A stretch of 34,090 bases of DNA from Alectoria sarmentosa (GCA_009733775.1 WOGZ01000340.1:1-34090); one strand, 5' to 3'. Positions 10,948 to 21,565 are shown, numbered from the stretch's first letter. Translations and numbers: made by a program. The notes: generated from the letters alone by a model not told the origin.

Positions 10948-11523
10948 TTGTGTGTTGACCTCAAAGCAAAGACGGAAATCATCTCTTCCTCCAGGGCAGG
11001 CGAAATAACACTACGCCCGCGACCGAGTAGCGACGAACTCTGCGCGAAGCATCCGGAAAGTCAAGGCATAGAGCAGAAATTGTCGATCACCAGCACAAAA
11101 TCCAAACTTCGCTTTGGGCTTAGCAAGATGGTTTCCGGATATCGTATGTCTGAGGACATCGGGATGGGCTCGGCTATGAGGGACCGGGAACTTAATCGTA
11201 TTGGGGGAATCAATGTATGTGTCGGCTCTACAACATGTCATACAGTGAATCTGAATACATTGACCGTTGTTCAGCTGCCAAGCCAGTCAGACCTTGAGAA
11301 GCTAACCGGTGACAAGCGATGTGATTTGTTCAGAGAGACTCAAGTTCCAGACTTCTCCAAGGAACCACTCAAAGCTTACCAAGATCTATTCAGGGTCGGC
11401 CGTACGACCGGGACTACAATTAGCGAGGACTTCCTCTGGAAACCTGTTGCCAGATCAAAAGACCACCCAATAGCAGACACGCAAGACCTTAGAGGACAAT
11501 TTTTCATGATGATTCTCGATTGA
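10948..11523 (+). CDS. Hypothetical ORF, possibly eroded trypsin-like protease
   Basis: An open frame of 191 codons runs to a TGA at 11521. The tool-style start is not an ATG; the first in-frame ATG is near 11128, so the true 5' end is uncertain and an upstream exon may be missing. Two motifs stand out: FRVGRTTGTTISE near residues 147-159, which resembles the KxGRTTGxTxGxV motif of the fungal trypsin-like serine protease domains often found as NLR effector modules, and SGYRMSEDIG near residue 65, which resembles the motif before the catalytic aspartate in that family. However, the DWAL motif and a GDSG nucleophile motif are absent, and the frame ends right after the GRTTG region. I read it as a truncated or eroded copy. 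Confidence 0.3.
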   Translation: MCVDLKAKTEIISSSRAGEITLRPRPSSDELCAKHPESQGIEQKLSITSTKSKLRFGLSKMVSGYRMSEDIGMGSAMRDRELNRIGGINVCVGSTTCHTVNLNTLTVVQLPSQSDLEKLTGDKRCDLFRETQVPDFSKEPLKAYQDLFRVGRTTGTTISEDFLWKPVARSKDHPIADTQDLRGQFFMMILD

Positions 11524-12960
11524 TCAGTCATCAGAGATCCCCAAGATTATCATTTTCATTTCTACTTGATTGTTCTCGCTTCCTCTTTCGTGAAGCTTGT
11601 CACACTGCACGTCCTGTGCTTAGTTCCTACTCTTTTCTGAGCCACACTTCTCACCTTTGTTTCAACTTTGCTCAAACATAAGAGGTGGTACAAGTTGATC
11701 AATCGACATATCTGCTACTGCTACTACATCTCCTTTCATATTCTTGACCTCCTCAAATTCCCTCGAACCCTCCCTTGGGGTCCGGTGGGGTCGAAGCCGC
11801 CTGGGCGGCATTTGCTGCCCAAAGGGCCGCTGGGGGGGGGGAGCCCTTCAATCCAAGAGACTTTGGCCTCGGCAAGTGCAACAAATACGCTGCCTTTGTG
11901 AGAGGGGGGGAGATACTAGGCGGGAGGAGGGGGGTTGGACATCTTAGTATCCCATGCACCGAGGATGAAGTACTCAAGGGGAAATGCAAAGTACGACGAG
12001 CTTCTTGAAGTCACGAGCGATAATGTCAAGTCGATTGATGATTTCCCACGCAGATCCATACCTACTTATCATGTTCGCCACTCGTCTCCCAGTCCACACA
12101 CTCTGTGGTCACTGCATCATTCTCTACCGTGTCTTTCTGCCCGATATCTGAACAGACGAGGTTTCAGGTCTGCAGGAAGCCTGACCACAGTCCATGTCGC
12201 CTTGACCGTTCAGGCTCGGTCTGGTAGCTGCCGTATGTATAAGAATGGATTATGGACCATTGAGTCTTCGAGCGCTGTCTTCAATGACTTTTTTTGTTTT
12301 CTTGACAAATCGATGCTTCTTCAAACAGCTACATATGTTTTGGAAATGACTGGACAGATTTCTTTCATCAGGTTTAGCCTTCAACGCCAACTTACATGCT
12401 CTGTCGTCTGCAACTCAACTACGAGAATGCGAAGGTAATCATGTCTCCAGATGATCCGCGGATGAAGATGATTGATTCAGACCTTTGAGTGCATATTATC
12501 ATAGTTCTCGTAGTCATCAAGAGAGACCAAGAAGCTAACGTGTCAATGAGATTCTTGAGCGACTTTCCATCAAAGTCATTCAGATAGATCTTCGTGGCCT
12601 TCCACCATGTTCTCAGAAGCAAGAATCAAACCACGTCGAGTGGACAAAAGAATGAAAGCTGAAGTGACCATTGCGCACAGGTTGTCCTTCCTTCTGCTTT
12701 TGCAGCTACATTTTATTATGCGGTTAGCGTACTCATGGACTCAGCTACAAGTTCCTTGCTGCTGCACATCCTCCCTTCGATTTACACACCACAACCTACA
12801 CCTGCCCCCCTGCCTGAACAACTTCTTTTCCATTTACGACACGAACTCGCAACAAAATTGTTGCGATGTCTACCAGATTCAATTCTGTGGAGCCTGAGGG
12901 GAACTTTGGAAGTTGGGGCGTGATGATGGCGGTAGGAAGTCGTAGCTGAGGAAGGCTCCA
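11524..12960. other. Low-information region with G runs
   Basis: No gene supported. Two long G runs (near 11832-11841 and 11904-11913) lie in a GC-rich patch at 11750-11990, where one plus frame reads an Ala/Gly-rich peptide without known similarity. The rest (12000-12900) has short open frames only. Confidence 0.45.
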
Positions 12961-13666
12961 AAATGAGACCCTCTAGCGAAGGCACGTTTGCTCTTGCGGT
13001 GTCTCTGGATGGACGCGAGCTTCGTCTACGTCGCGGCGATCCCGTTTCACCGTTGGGAGCAGGTTTCGTTGCGGGTCCTGACGAGGACAGCGATGGGCTC
13101 GGGTCGGAATTCGAGGATCCTGATGTTGAGGAGGAGAGCAGTGAAGGAACTGTACATCATCCTCCGAATCCTCAGGCTTGATCTCCGCAGGCGGAGAACT
13201 GGGAGGGGCAGACATTTCGACATCGTCGTCAGCTCGACGATTGGCTGGAGGCCCCATCTCCGTCTTGGAGGCCTTGTCGACGCGACGGGCAGCATCTTTC
13301 GCATCCTTGATGCGTTGTTTTTTCTTCCTTACGGGCCTTGCGACGAGCATTCTGCGACTCCGTCACATCCTCCTCATGATCTCGTCCGGGCTTACTGGAG
13401 CTCGGCTTCCTTGGATCCATGCCTCCTCCACCGGCAGGCTTGCCAAAACCGCCAGGATTACTTACAATCATTCCTTTGTGCTTTTCTGTCAGAAAACTCT
13501 GCCACCGCGGGTCTTGTAGGCGGCGTCTCGGGGGTCCTGGAGGAGTGTCCGCACCCATGGAGCCATGTGTCGCTTTCTCCGACACTTTGGTCCGCACTCC
13601 AAACTCACCGCCATGACCTTCCCGCCCCCCTTTTCCAAACAGATTCGCCCTCTCTCTTTGGGCGGG
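12961..13666 (-). pseudogene. Truncated, frameshifted hypothetical gene (3' portion)
   Basis: On the minus strand a coding-like frame opens at 13666 after a stop and reads LQDPRWQSFLTEKHKGMIV and then NPGGFGKPAG, followed by a highly charged stretch (ARRKARKEEK). At the T6 run 13318-13323 (A6 on the coding strand) the sense moves to the neighbouring frame, which continues with QRIKDAKDAARRVDKASK and an acidic Pro/Ser-rich region ending near EDSEDDVQ. A second change of frame near 13140-13165 gives a Ser-rich tail with PRRRRSSRPS. The gene has no start: upstream lies AT-rich repeat-like DNA. I do not recognise the family. The composition suggests the C-terminal part of a charged nuclear-type protein, cut off by a rearrangement or insertion. 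An alternative is a real gene with introns that I failed to resolve. Confidence 0.4.
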
Positions 13667-13719
13667 CTATGACGACCAGGGTTCTGAGCTGGAAGGCCAT
13701 TATGACTTATTGATTTCGA

Positions 13720-14278
13720 ATCGATAACTTTTGAGAACGCAGAACACGAAAGTTTATGATTACGAGAAATTATCGCGCATCGAAAATTATACTTAATTTG
13801 AAATGAAATTATTCATGTGATATCTGAAACATTAATTGCATTTTTATCGAATTATTTATTGACAACGTTTTTTTTCAAGCGCTTGATGATGATGTGCATC
13901 TCGCAATGATGAAGAGAGTGTGCGACAATGGAATCGAGTCGAAATTCACGCGAAATGATAATATAAAGTCTTTTCACATAAGTAATTTTTTGCGCGTTAT
14001 AGAGATAAAAGTTAATATTAATTCTCTACATCTATTGTTAGTTAAGAGATTCTGATTTATACACATTTAGACCGGCAACTTCCCTCGCCCTCATATTTAC
14101 TTCTCCAATGCGGAACGCGCGGTCTTTCGAAATTGTGTCTCATGGACATATGCCGATGGAGAGGGTTGGGTCAGCTTGCCAGGACCCGCGAGTTGGTGGC
14201 CAGCAAACTATGATATGTTGCGCCATGGGGTTTTCTGTGATGAGAGCCCTGAAGGGGCAAAGGCGGCCTGGGACTTGA
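13720..14278. other. AT-rich block flanking the retroelement relic
   Basis: From about 13720 to 14070 the sequence is strongly AT-rich with many TpA steps and stops in every frame, as expected of RIP-mutated repeat DNA. From 14080 to 14278 the base composition returns to normal but reading frames are broken; this may be decayed sequence upstream of the reverse transcriptase. Confidence 0.5.
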
Positions 14279-14722
14279 TCAGCGCGGAGGTGGCTGGTCG
14301 ACGAAAAATTTGATAGAATGCATGCCCAGGGGAAAATGAGCTGGTCCTCGGAACCAACGACCTTTGCTCTCCCAGTCTTCGTCGTATATAAGACTGTATA
14401 CGTGGGTCCGGAAAAGGTTCCCGAACGAAAAGGAAGAGTCGTCGTTGACATTCGAGGTCTCAACAAAATCACGGTACCTGACAATCATCCTCTGCCGCTA
14501 CAAGACGATATTGTCACAGTAGTCCAAGGATGCACTTTCATTTCCGTCGTTGACTGCAGTGGTCAATTCCATCTTTTCCTGGTACGGAGAGATCATCGGC
14601 AAATGTTTACCGTCGTGTCGCATCATGGATCCGAACACTTCAATGTGGCAGCCATGGAATTCAAGAACTCGATGCCTTATGTCCAGAGAAAGATGTTACT
14701 AGAAATGCTGAGACGATACTAA
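14279..14722 (+). mobile_element. Ty3/Gypsy reverse-transcriptase fragment
   Basis: The frame carries a clear Gypsy-type reverse transcriptase N-terminal half: a lead-in HAQGKMSWSSEPTTFALPVF, then RVVVDIRGLNKITVPDNHPLP, a palm segment FISVVDCSGQFHLFL (the first catalytic Asp is VVDCS), and FKNSMPYVQRKM. The usual YVDD/FVDD second catalytic box should follow within about 20 residues, but the frame ends at 14720-14722 in AT-rich sequence. Protease, RNase H and integrase are not visible around it. This is a dead internal fragment, with no LTRs seen. Confidence 0.85.
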
Positions 14723-15510
14723 ACTTTTTACGAATATTCGAATATATTTTAAAAAATTGATCGGAATTTTGCATGCGTGAAACCACAAATCAACAGAGGA
14801 AGAAGATGAAATTCGAAGGGATCTTCGTTGATGAAGCGACGAAAATGATTGAGGCATAGTTCGTACAGATCTGACGCGACCTCGAATTGCGACCTTGCAA
14901 CGACAACACGCCTGGACAAAATCTGGGAATCTTTGAGGAAGGGCACCCATCTTCCGATTCAACATGTCATCAATCTGCGCCTACGTTCTAACCAAAATTC
15001 CTGGCGACCCTTCACAGAAGCTATTGATCGTAGCAGATACGCCGGTTGACGGCGACGTTTTTAAACTTCACACAACATCTCCCTGATAAGCAACGGCGGA
15101 TTGATATCATCTTGACTGCCACGGATCCCCTAGACAATTTCGACGACAAGACTATCACGGGCGTGTTTCTCATTTCGCGATGGGAAGGACTCGCATGCAA
15201 GAAGTCTCCCGCGTGGCGCTTTGCGTCAGATTGCGCGAGTAAAATAACGGACAAGGAAATCACGGCATTTTGGTCGCATGGTTTTGGGAGATGATCTGTA
15301 ACTATCTCTGCGTCGCAACAAAAGTGCTGCCTTCGGGTCCGAGCAGTGAAGAGAGGGGCAGAAGGGTGAAAAAATTAATCGCCCGAAGTCGTCGATTAAG
15401 ATACTGGCGCTCATGTACAACGTTGAGTCACAAGGGACCAATCTAGACCCCTGTTGTAAATGCGTTATCGTTACGACTGAGGCTGCAAGTACTGTACTAG
15501 AGGTCCAGGC
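14723..15510. other. Decayed repeat-like sequence
   Basis: Short interrupted frames only. One frame near 14960-15055 reads KLLIVADTPVDGDVF, and a second near 15046-15290 reads LPDKQRRIDIILTATDPLD; neither is recognised. Position beside the Gypsy fragment suggests that it is part of the same decayed element or a nested one. Confidence 0.35.
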
Positions 15511-16005
15511 TTGGGGTCGTGCTATTCGGGTGACGAAGAGAACCCGACCGATCCTATCCCAGTCTTTTTAAAATCGTCTAACAGCAAAGGCAAGCAGGCG
15601 GCTCTGATCATTGAGGACCAGGGTGCAGGAAATTTGAAAATCGACGATCCTGCAGGAATGCCAGCCGAAGCAACGACGGAGAATGGAAAGCCGTCTTGAT
15701 GAATCGATATGCCGGATAATCCGGACCAAAAGAAGGATGAGATAACGCACGGCGGGAACGCCCAGTTGCGGGAGGACAATGCCCGGCTCCAGGCACAGAT
15801 TGACGTGCTGACTTGGGAGAGAATTAGTCTCCTTGAGCATACAGAGAGGGTTGAAGGAAAATTCGTAGTGCTTGCGAGCACAGTCGAATGGGTTCACAGT
15901 GTTTTTGTTCCTGTGACAAACCGTCTTCTCGCCATATCCAAACTGGCTGGACACATCGATAGGGACTGGAAGGAAGATGACGTGTCTGTCGTTAGATTGA
16001 TCTGA
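15511..16005 (+). pseudogene. Two short ORFs with coiled coil, possible gag-like relic
   Basis: An open frame at 15511-15699 (62 codons, without an early ATG) is followed after 9 bases by one starting at an ATG at 15709 and ending at 16005 (98 residues). The second has a heptad-like segment, AQLREDNARLQAQIDVL, consistent with a coiled coil. Gag polyproteins of fungal Gypsy elements often begin with such a coiled coil, and a reverse-transcriptase fragment lies 0.8 kb upstream, but the order would be reversed. No nucleocapsid zinc knuckle is seen. Unidentified. Confidence 0.25.
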
Positions 16006-17280
16006 AAGGGTCTATACTGATAATTCACTAACAAATATCCTGTTTGCATGAAGTTCCATCATTAGATGGAGATGCTGAAGTCACACGATCAAAACCGGCA
16101 CTTTAGACAGATAGACAAGGCCATAATGGATATGGCAACGAGATCTTGGCCATCATCAGTTCGCCAACTGTTCGTGTTCGTCCTCATGCGGATTCGCGAT
16201 CAGACACGCAAATCGTTCGAACACGGTCGAGCATGTATGCTATGCGATCAATGCACAATGGTGCATGAGTTTCATCACTACGACTAAGTTCTTCTTCGAT
16301 GAAGAAAGAGGGAGATCGCGAGGAATTTGAGCTTGAATGAAGACCAACCAGATCCAGATTCCAGGGACGAGGCAGTCCGGCAGTCCTAGGGGCGAGGCGG
16401 TCCAGCAGTTCGGCAGCGCCACGGCGGTTCAGTTCAAAAGGATCGGGAGGCTCGAGCAGATGCAGTCGTTCGAGGAGGTGCAGGGAGAGGCGGTCCCACT
16501 GACGCGGCTATTCGGGGTTGAGCCGAGTTCAGGGATTAATGAATTAGAAGAAATCGCATCGTTCTAAACTTTACATTTCTTTAATGCCAGTTGTCAAGTT
16601 GCACGCTCCGTCCGTTTCAATTCTTTCAATTCTTCCTCATCGATTGACCTTTAGATTCGTTGATAATCCGAGTCTTTTGAGAGTATTCGGATGCCGACGT
16701 GCTTTATGTTAACCATTTCTGGGCCCCCCCCTTTTATCGTTAATGCTATAACTTGCCGCCAGCTCACCAAGTCCCTACTACAAGAACACCCCTTTCTCAG
16801 ATCAATCTGAGAGGCTTTCACAATCTAGCACTGCGGCTACCCAAGCAAACATGCCTCGGCCTACATTCAATCTACACAACACGTTCTTAAGAGGGAGAAT
16901 TGCTACAGCTAAATGATTCTCAAAAACTCAATCATAAAATCGAAACAACCAAGACTGAAATAAACAATTCTCAGCGACCAAGTATCTCAATAATCTCAGC
17001 ATATTTTTCATCGACGAGATCCCTGATTAATCCGAGTCACATTCTGATATTATCAATTTATTTTATGAAGCAGGATCAGCGCCTTCTAAGACTGTTGAGA
17101 TCGTCTCGATATCAATTGACATGGAGATTTTCGAGCCTCGTTACAGTCGCTTGCCATCTACTAAAAGAGAGTCTCTCACCTTATCAAGTGAGTCGGAGCG
17201 AGAGACCGACCTATTCTAGCACCTGAGTCAGAGCTTACAATGTTGACCCTGTAAAAGAAGAATTCGTTGGTAAGACAGCT
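16006..17280. other. Repeat-like region without supported genes
   Basis: Mixed composition: a GC-rich patch at 16350-16510 with a Gln/Glu/Gly-rich frame, a C run near 16723-16731, then AT-rich sequence at 16900-17080. A purine-rich stretch followed by TG at 16888-16902 resembles a retroelement polypurine tract but no LTR could be paired with it. Confidence 0.35.
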
Positions 17281-17585
17281 TCAAATCTCGTCTTATGTTT
17301 GTTATCTATAGAATGCCTTCGTTTGTTCGTTTCGGACTGCGCCTTACGTTCGATTTTGGGGAAATCGATTGTCCATACTTCAAGCTGAGAGAAGTGATGC
17401 GAATGACTATCGGTCTCGAAATCATCTGCAGCGTGCTCTTTCATGGTGACCAATTGAAGGCCGGAATAGGCACCACACTCAAGAAGAAGACTCTGACTTT
17501 GTCAAAAAGCTTGACAGAAGCAAATTCGCTTGCTTCCTCTTTCTTTACAAAAAGAATTTTAGGTTCTGTTATATTTGATCTCTAA
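17281..17585 (+). mobile_element. Probable Ty1/Copia RNase H relic
   Basis: The frame reads KKKTLTLSKSLTEANSLASS near 17480-17550, matching the Copia RNase H motif that usually reads K-Q-x-T-V-x-L-S-S-T-E-A-E-Y-x-A. About 80 bases earlier, in a different frame, ANDYRSR resembles the preceding motif DxDWAxDxxTRKS. Stops and frame shifts occur between them, and the AT-rich surroundings agree with a mutated copy. No complete domain or LTR is visible. Confidence 0.5.
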
Positions 17586-18148
17586 AAATATAGCTGCTAC
17601 GTTCGAAGCAGAATTGACAGGAAATACATCTCGAACTAATTTGCCCAATACATTAGCATTAATCGGTCACTTCATTTGGCTTGTCGGATATGAAGCTGCT
17701 CAACCTGATCAGGTTGGCATTGCAACCCCATAGGCTTGCTGAACAGGTCAATCTCCATCTCGATTACTTTCGCCAGCTTGATAAGCCTGATCACAATTGG
17801 CAATTCTCTCGCATTGAAACGACAGAATGGTGGATGGAACGACAAGCAGATTACCTGTTTTAAATTTGGTCCGTGCCTCGAAAGAAGCAGCATCTGTTGC
17901 AGCGAAGAAGACCATTCAGAACGCAATAGTCATGAATTGGAGGAGGAGGAGGAGGAGGAGGAGGAGGGAAAAAGCTATTGTTCGTAGGATGCCGGCGCCA
18001 GATGAATGAAGACACCTACCCACAAGACGCATCATGGGAGAATAGCTACGTTATTAGCAGATGCGTCATGAATCCTGGGTGCTATCATCAAGGGACTCAG
18101 AAGACACGCAGTATCAAGTGGATCCCCCAAAAAGACATGAGAAAATGA
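17586..18148. other. Decayed region between Copia relic and unknown ORF
   Basis: No gene supported. A GGA microsatellite lies at 17939-17968. The sequence becomes less AT-rich towards 18100, where the next decayed ORF begins. Confidence 0.4.
17939..17968. repeat. (GGA)n microsatellite
   Basis: About ten uninterrupted GGA triplets. In the plus frames it encodes poly-Glu or poly-Arg, but no real gene contains it. Confidence 0.85.
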
Positions 18149-19796
18149 GGAGCTTTATGGGCATCGAAGAATGGGCAGCGCCCAGATGTGCCAACGCCGT
18201 ACGTGTCTTTCGCAGAGGTTGAGATTCCTCTCGAAGCGTTACTTGTTTCTTCTGTCGGCCATCCACCTGCAGACGCTGTGACGGATGCGGAAAAGCTGAG
18301 AGTCGATGGAAAAGGACTATTCGATGGGAATGTCGTGCTAGCGCGGAACATAAAAAGCTGCTGCTAGAGATCTCTATGAAAGTGGAGAAGCGAGGCTACT
18401 TTGGCACCCTGACTTTTTTGAAGCATTTCTATACCTCTCCGAGCAAATTTGGCGTCACCGAAAAAGCCAGGTGCTGGGGACCTCTGTTGTTGATCTTCTA
18501 CAGTATCTGCATGACTTGCCAGATGATCCATCGATCTTGCGAGTTGTCATTCTCAGCAGCTACTCCACCTGGGTCAATCGTATAACTTATTGGGACGAGG
18601 AAGCGCTCTCGGCCAGAGCCGGCAAATTCGTTCGAAGCGTCACCAAAGCCAATGCACCAAAGGTTGGAAAAGAAGACGACCATGCCGAGGAAGCGGATAA
18701 CGAATATGATGCCGAGCAACTCAACCAGCTCCACTCCTTCTGCAAGGCCGTCATTGAAGCCCTAATTGGCGATGAAGCCCAGAAGCTCAAGAGCGAGTTG
18801 ACGATGACCCACAAAAGCGTCAGCGACCTGGCCCCTCACGGCCACCCCCACGATCAATTTAGGTAGGCTGCCCCCAAACTGGGAGAGCTGCAGAGTCTCG
18901 ACATCGGATGGCCGAGAGACCTTCTTCTGGCCCGCGACAACAGCACCCTTACTCCAACAGATCTTCCTCATGCTGCCGGCGCATGGATGAGAAGTTTGCA
19001 AACTCTCAACGCGGAGCAGACCCAAGACTTCGCCCGCGCTGGCTACGAAAGTACAAGTCTTTCAGACATTGTAACTATGGTCAGAGGTCCAGCAGGGCAC
19101 TGGAAAGACCGGGCTGATCGGGATGCGCGTTCATCTGAGGGTCGTCCTTTGAACGTTCTGCTCTCCCGCCAAGAACAAGCAGTCGACTATGAAAATAGCC
19201 ATCTCATCGAGAACGTTCGACTAGATGCAGAGGAATGGCCGTCTCGTCAAAATATCTACGGATTCTCGCGTCGGTCATGTTCCAATTTGCAGACATAGGC
19301 CTGCCATCCAGGATGCAAATGCTGATATCTTTGATTAATACTCATCATGGTCAAAGGGTGGAGGGGCTTGCTGCATTTGGAGAAGGAAGGATGGAGACTC
19401 AGAAGTACGTTGAGCTGGAAACCAATTTCTTCCAACGACTACAATGATACTATTGCGCATCTCCGCCACCGCGATCAACCCCCAGAACAATGGCTGCAAC
19501 CTAGTCTTCCTCGACGTTCCCAGCAACGCCTAGACCGCTCTACGAGCGGGTGGAGTCATGAGGATATGCCAGACCCTCATCTGCGATATGTAAATCGTCA
19601 CCGTAGACCACACAAGTCATCAGCGCTTCCAATCCAAGCCACCGCCAAATTGATTCCCGTTGTCGCTGTCCAGTCCAGCATTGAAGCCACCAAAGCCGAC
19701 ATGGTCGCGGTCACAACCGCCCTCGACGAGGCCACCAGTGAGGACCAGATGAAAGTGCGTGTCAATCACAACATGGTCGGGCTAATTTCTGAATGA
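18149..19796 (+). pseudogene. Long decayed ORF of unknown family
   Basis: A protein-like reading can be followed for about 500 codons with few lesions, but I do not recognise it. It opens at 18149 in frame 2 (PDVPTPYVSFAEVEIPLEAL), changes to frame 3 at the A run 18352-18356 (AARDLYESGEARLLWHPDFF), meets a single in-frame TAG at 18864, and goes on in the same frame to about 19230 (AEQTQDFARAGYESTSLSD). It then moves to frame 2 (ILASVMFQFADIGLPSRMQM) up to 19447 and finally to the frame ending at 19796, which has an Ala/Thr-rich helical tail. Composition is balanced, with GC content above the flanks and no domain motif I can name. Candidates are the capsid/gag-type product of a mobile element, an endogenised mycovirus gene, or a dead host gene. 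No start codon is assured. Confidence 0.4.
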
Positions 19797-20114
19797 CAAG
19801 TACAGCAAAATTCCTCATCGTTGTCCCTGAGCCCTCATCCCCGCAGAAGCAGAAACCCTAAACGCGATGATCCCCCCGTGCTATTAGAACGAGTCCGAAC
19901 GCCCTACCATCGCTTACGCTATGATGATGATGCGGAGAGCGGTAGTGACGACCCTGTGTTCCTTTCTCAGAACACGACTCCTTCCAGAAGCCGTCGGGCT
20001 TCAAGGTTTAAGCCTGAATCAGTCCAGATATAGGGGCGCATGGCAAAGCAGAAGGAGATGGTTCCTGGGAAGGAGACTCAAAGTACGGCAAAGAAACCTG
20101 CGACGAATGGGTAG
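19797..20114 (+). other. Short Arg/Ser/Asp-rich ORF region
   Basis: An open frame at 19821-20033 encodes a basic and Ser-rich peptide with YDDDAESGSDDPVF. It has no early ATG and no recognisable family. It may be the degraded tail of the preceding ORF or the head of the methyltransferase-like relic that follows. Confidence 0.25.
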
Positions 20115-20847
20115 CTCTTTGATGTAGGATGTAATGGATTGATAATGTTCACTTTTATCTTTGATACGTGCGCAGATGCAGATTCGAAGCTGATGATTTT
20201 TCTTGGGAACAAGCCCACCTTTGACGTCATCTTCGCTCGGAACGTTCTCAATCTCACCTGCCCCGAGCAGACGGCAGCTGTGCTTCGGTATTGGGCTACT
20301 TATCTCACCCTCGGTACTGGCCGCATAATTATCACGCTGAGCTTGGGTGCCGAACATCACGGCGAGGTCCCAGAGTTCGAGGGCGAGGTCGCTGAAGTCA
20401 TTATCGTTCATAGAATTGAACAGATCGTCACACGTCTGGATATGATGAGCGAACGTGATTTGGTTTTTTGGAAAACGAGCGTTCCGTGATCTGATCACGA
20501 CGATCAACTTGCATATAAAAGCAAAACGAAGAATGTCATTCGTATCTCAATGAAATTATTCTTTGATCGCACCCTTTTTCATACCCACTCATTCATTCTT
20601 CTTGAACAGATCCATAGCAACGGCGCCTTTTGATTATAATGCCCAAGTCCAAAAATGGACCAAAGCCTACATCATGACAGGGCTTGAGTTGACGAGGGCA
20701 GATGAGTGGAAAGGATTGATGACAATCGCATATACGTTATTTCACACAAATAATTTATTTCAGACGGATTTCGGCGATGCGTTGATGGACGAGGAAAGGG
20801 CAATGCTTGATAAGCTCTCGGCCTTAGGCATTTTCGGTCGTACATAA
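20115..20847 (+). pseudogene. Class I SAM-dependent methyltransferase relic
   Basis: The frame from 20115 starts LFDVGCNGLIMFTF, which fits methyltransferase motif I (hhDxGCGxG) with the last glycines altered, followed by TFDVIFARNVLNL (the motif after the acidic loop in the family) and YLTLGTGRIIITL (the post-motif strand, usually L-x-P-G-G). This reading ends with TGA at 20487. A further open frame at 20563-20847 (WTKAYIMTGLELTRADEWKG) could be its C-terminal part after a frame change or intron. There is no credible start codon, the upstream stop at 20112 cuts the N-terminus, and motif I is imperfect. A dead or partial gene is the best reading; substrate unknown. Confidence 0.4.
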
Positions 20848-20930
20848 GCCCTTCGCTTTAGTAGCAGTAGATAGCATCAACGAACACGTATACAAGCAAA
20901 GGACAGCTTAGTAGTTTGTGAATTCTTCAG
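20783..20930 (+). repeat. 148-bp direct repeat, copy 1
   Basis: Begins at tgatggacgaggaa, ends at aattcttcag. It is matched by copy 2 at 21616-21762 with only about ten differences, including a one-base deletion in copy 2. Copy 1 covers the last 65 bases of the open frame ending at 20847. Confidence 0.9.
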
Positions 20931-21001
20931 TGGGGGCTGAACTGGGATGGGTGTTAGCAGCGGACGATGAAGTGAAGCAGGAGGATTACGATGATGAAGG
21001 G

Positions 21002-21565
21002 ATGGTTGGACTTGAGAATGCATCGGTCAAACCAATGGCGACCGATAAGCAAGGGAAGAATGGACCTCAAGCAGCACCGGTCGATTTATCCGGAGCTGAT
21101 GAGAGCGAACCCATGTCGGCAAGAAAGAAAGGAAAGCTACCTGAACGCCCCCGCGAAGATAACCCCTTCGATCAGCCCATCAAATCTCTACCGTTATTGT
21201 TGATCCAGAAGGTCATCGACGAAGAAGCACATGCGTGTCGGTATCCCGAGTTCTGTGAACCCAACTTTGACGAGAATCTGGAATACTTGCAGAGAGCAAA
21301 GGATCGAGCTGCGCAAATCGAAAAGAAGCAACTTGAGGATCGTCTTCGTTCGGAAATTACTGCTGATATTAAAAAAAAGTTCGACGACGGATTCGAAAGT
21401 CGTTTTGCAGCGGCTCTCAAGCAAAGGATGACGGATCTCCTGGAGCAGACCTTCAAAGCCAAACCAATTGAAGAATCATCTGCTACAGCACCCACCTCTG
21501 CCACAGCGCCCACCGGTGCTAAGCCAGTTGACACGCCCAAGACCACTGCACCAAGCATCAACTGA
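21002..21565 (+). CDS. Hypothetical acidic/coiled-coil protein
   Basis: From the first ATG at 21002 the frame encodes 187 residues; the open frame itself extends upstream to 20918 without another ATG. The N-terminal third is acidic and disordered. It is followed by PFDQPIKSLPLLLIQKVIDE and then a long charged helical stretch (AKDRAAQIEKKQLEDRLRSE and KKKFDDGFESRFAAALKQRM, about residues 95-150) that should form a coiled coil, and a Thr/Ala/Pro-rich tail. No enzyme motif. It lies exactly between two copies of a 148-bp direct repeat, so it may be part of a duplicated or inserted segment. No family recognised; it could be an intact gene, or the 3' exon of one. Confidence 0.4.
   Translation: MVGLENASVKPMATDKQGKNGPQAAPVDLSGADESEPMSARKKGKLPERPREDNPFDQPIKSLPLLLIQKVIDEEAHACRYPEFCEPNFDENLEYLQRAKDRAAQIEKKQLEDRLRSEITADIKKKFDDGFESRFAAALKQRMTDLLEQTFKAKPIEESSATAPTSATAPTGAKPVDTPKTTAPSIN

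Noticed and set aside
11775..12008. Ala/Gly-rich plus-strand frame as a small secreted protein
   Set aside because: No ATG at its start, it depends on G-run composition, and shows no signal peptide or cysteine pattern.
16888..16902. Polypurine tract plus TG as the start of a 3' LTR
   Set aside because: No second LTR copy, CA end or target duplication could be found, and the Copia relic lies on the wrong side.
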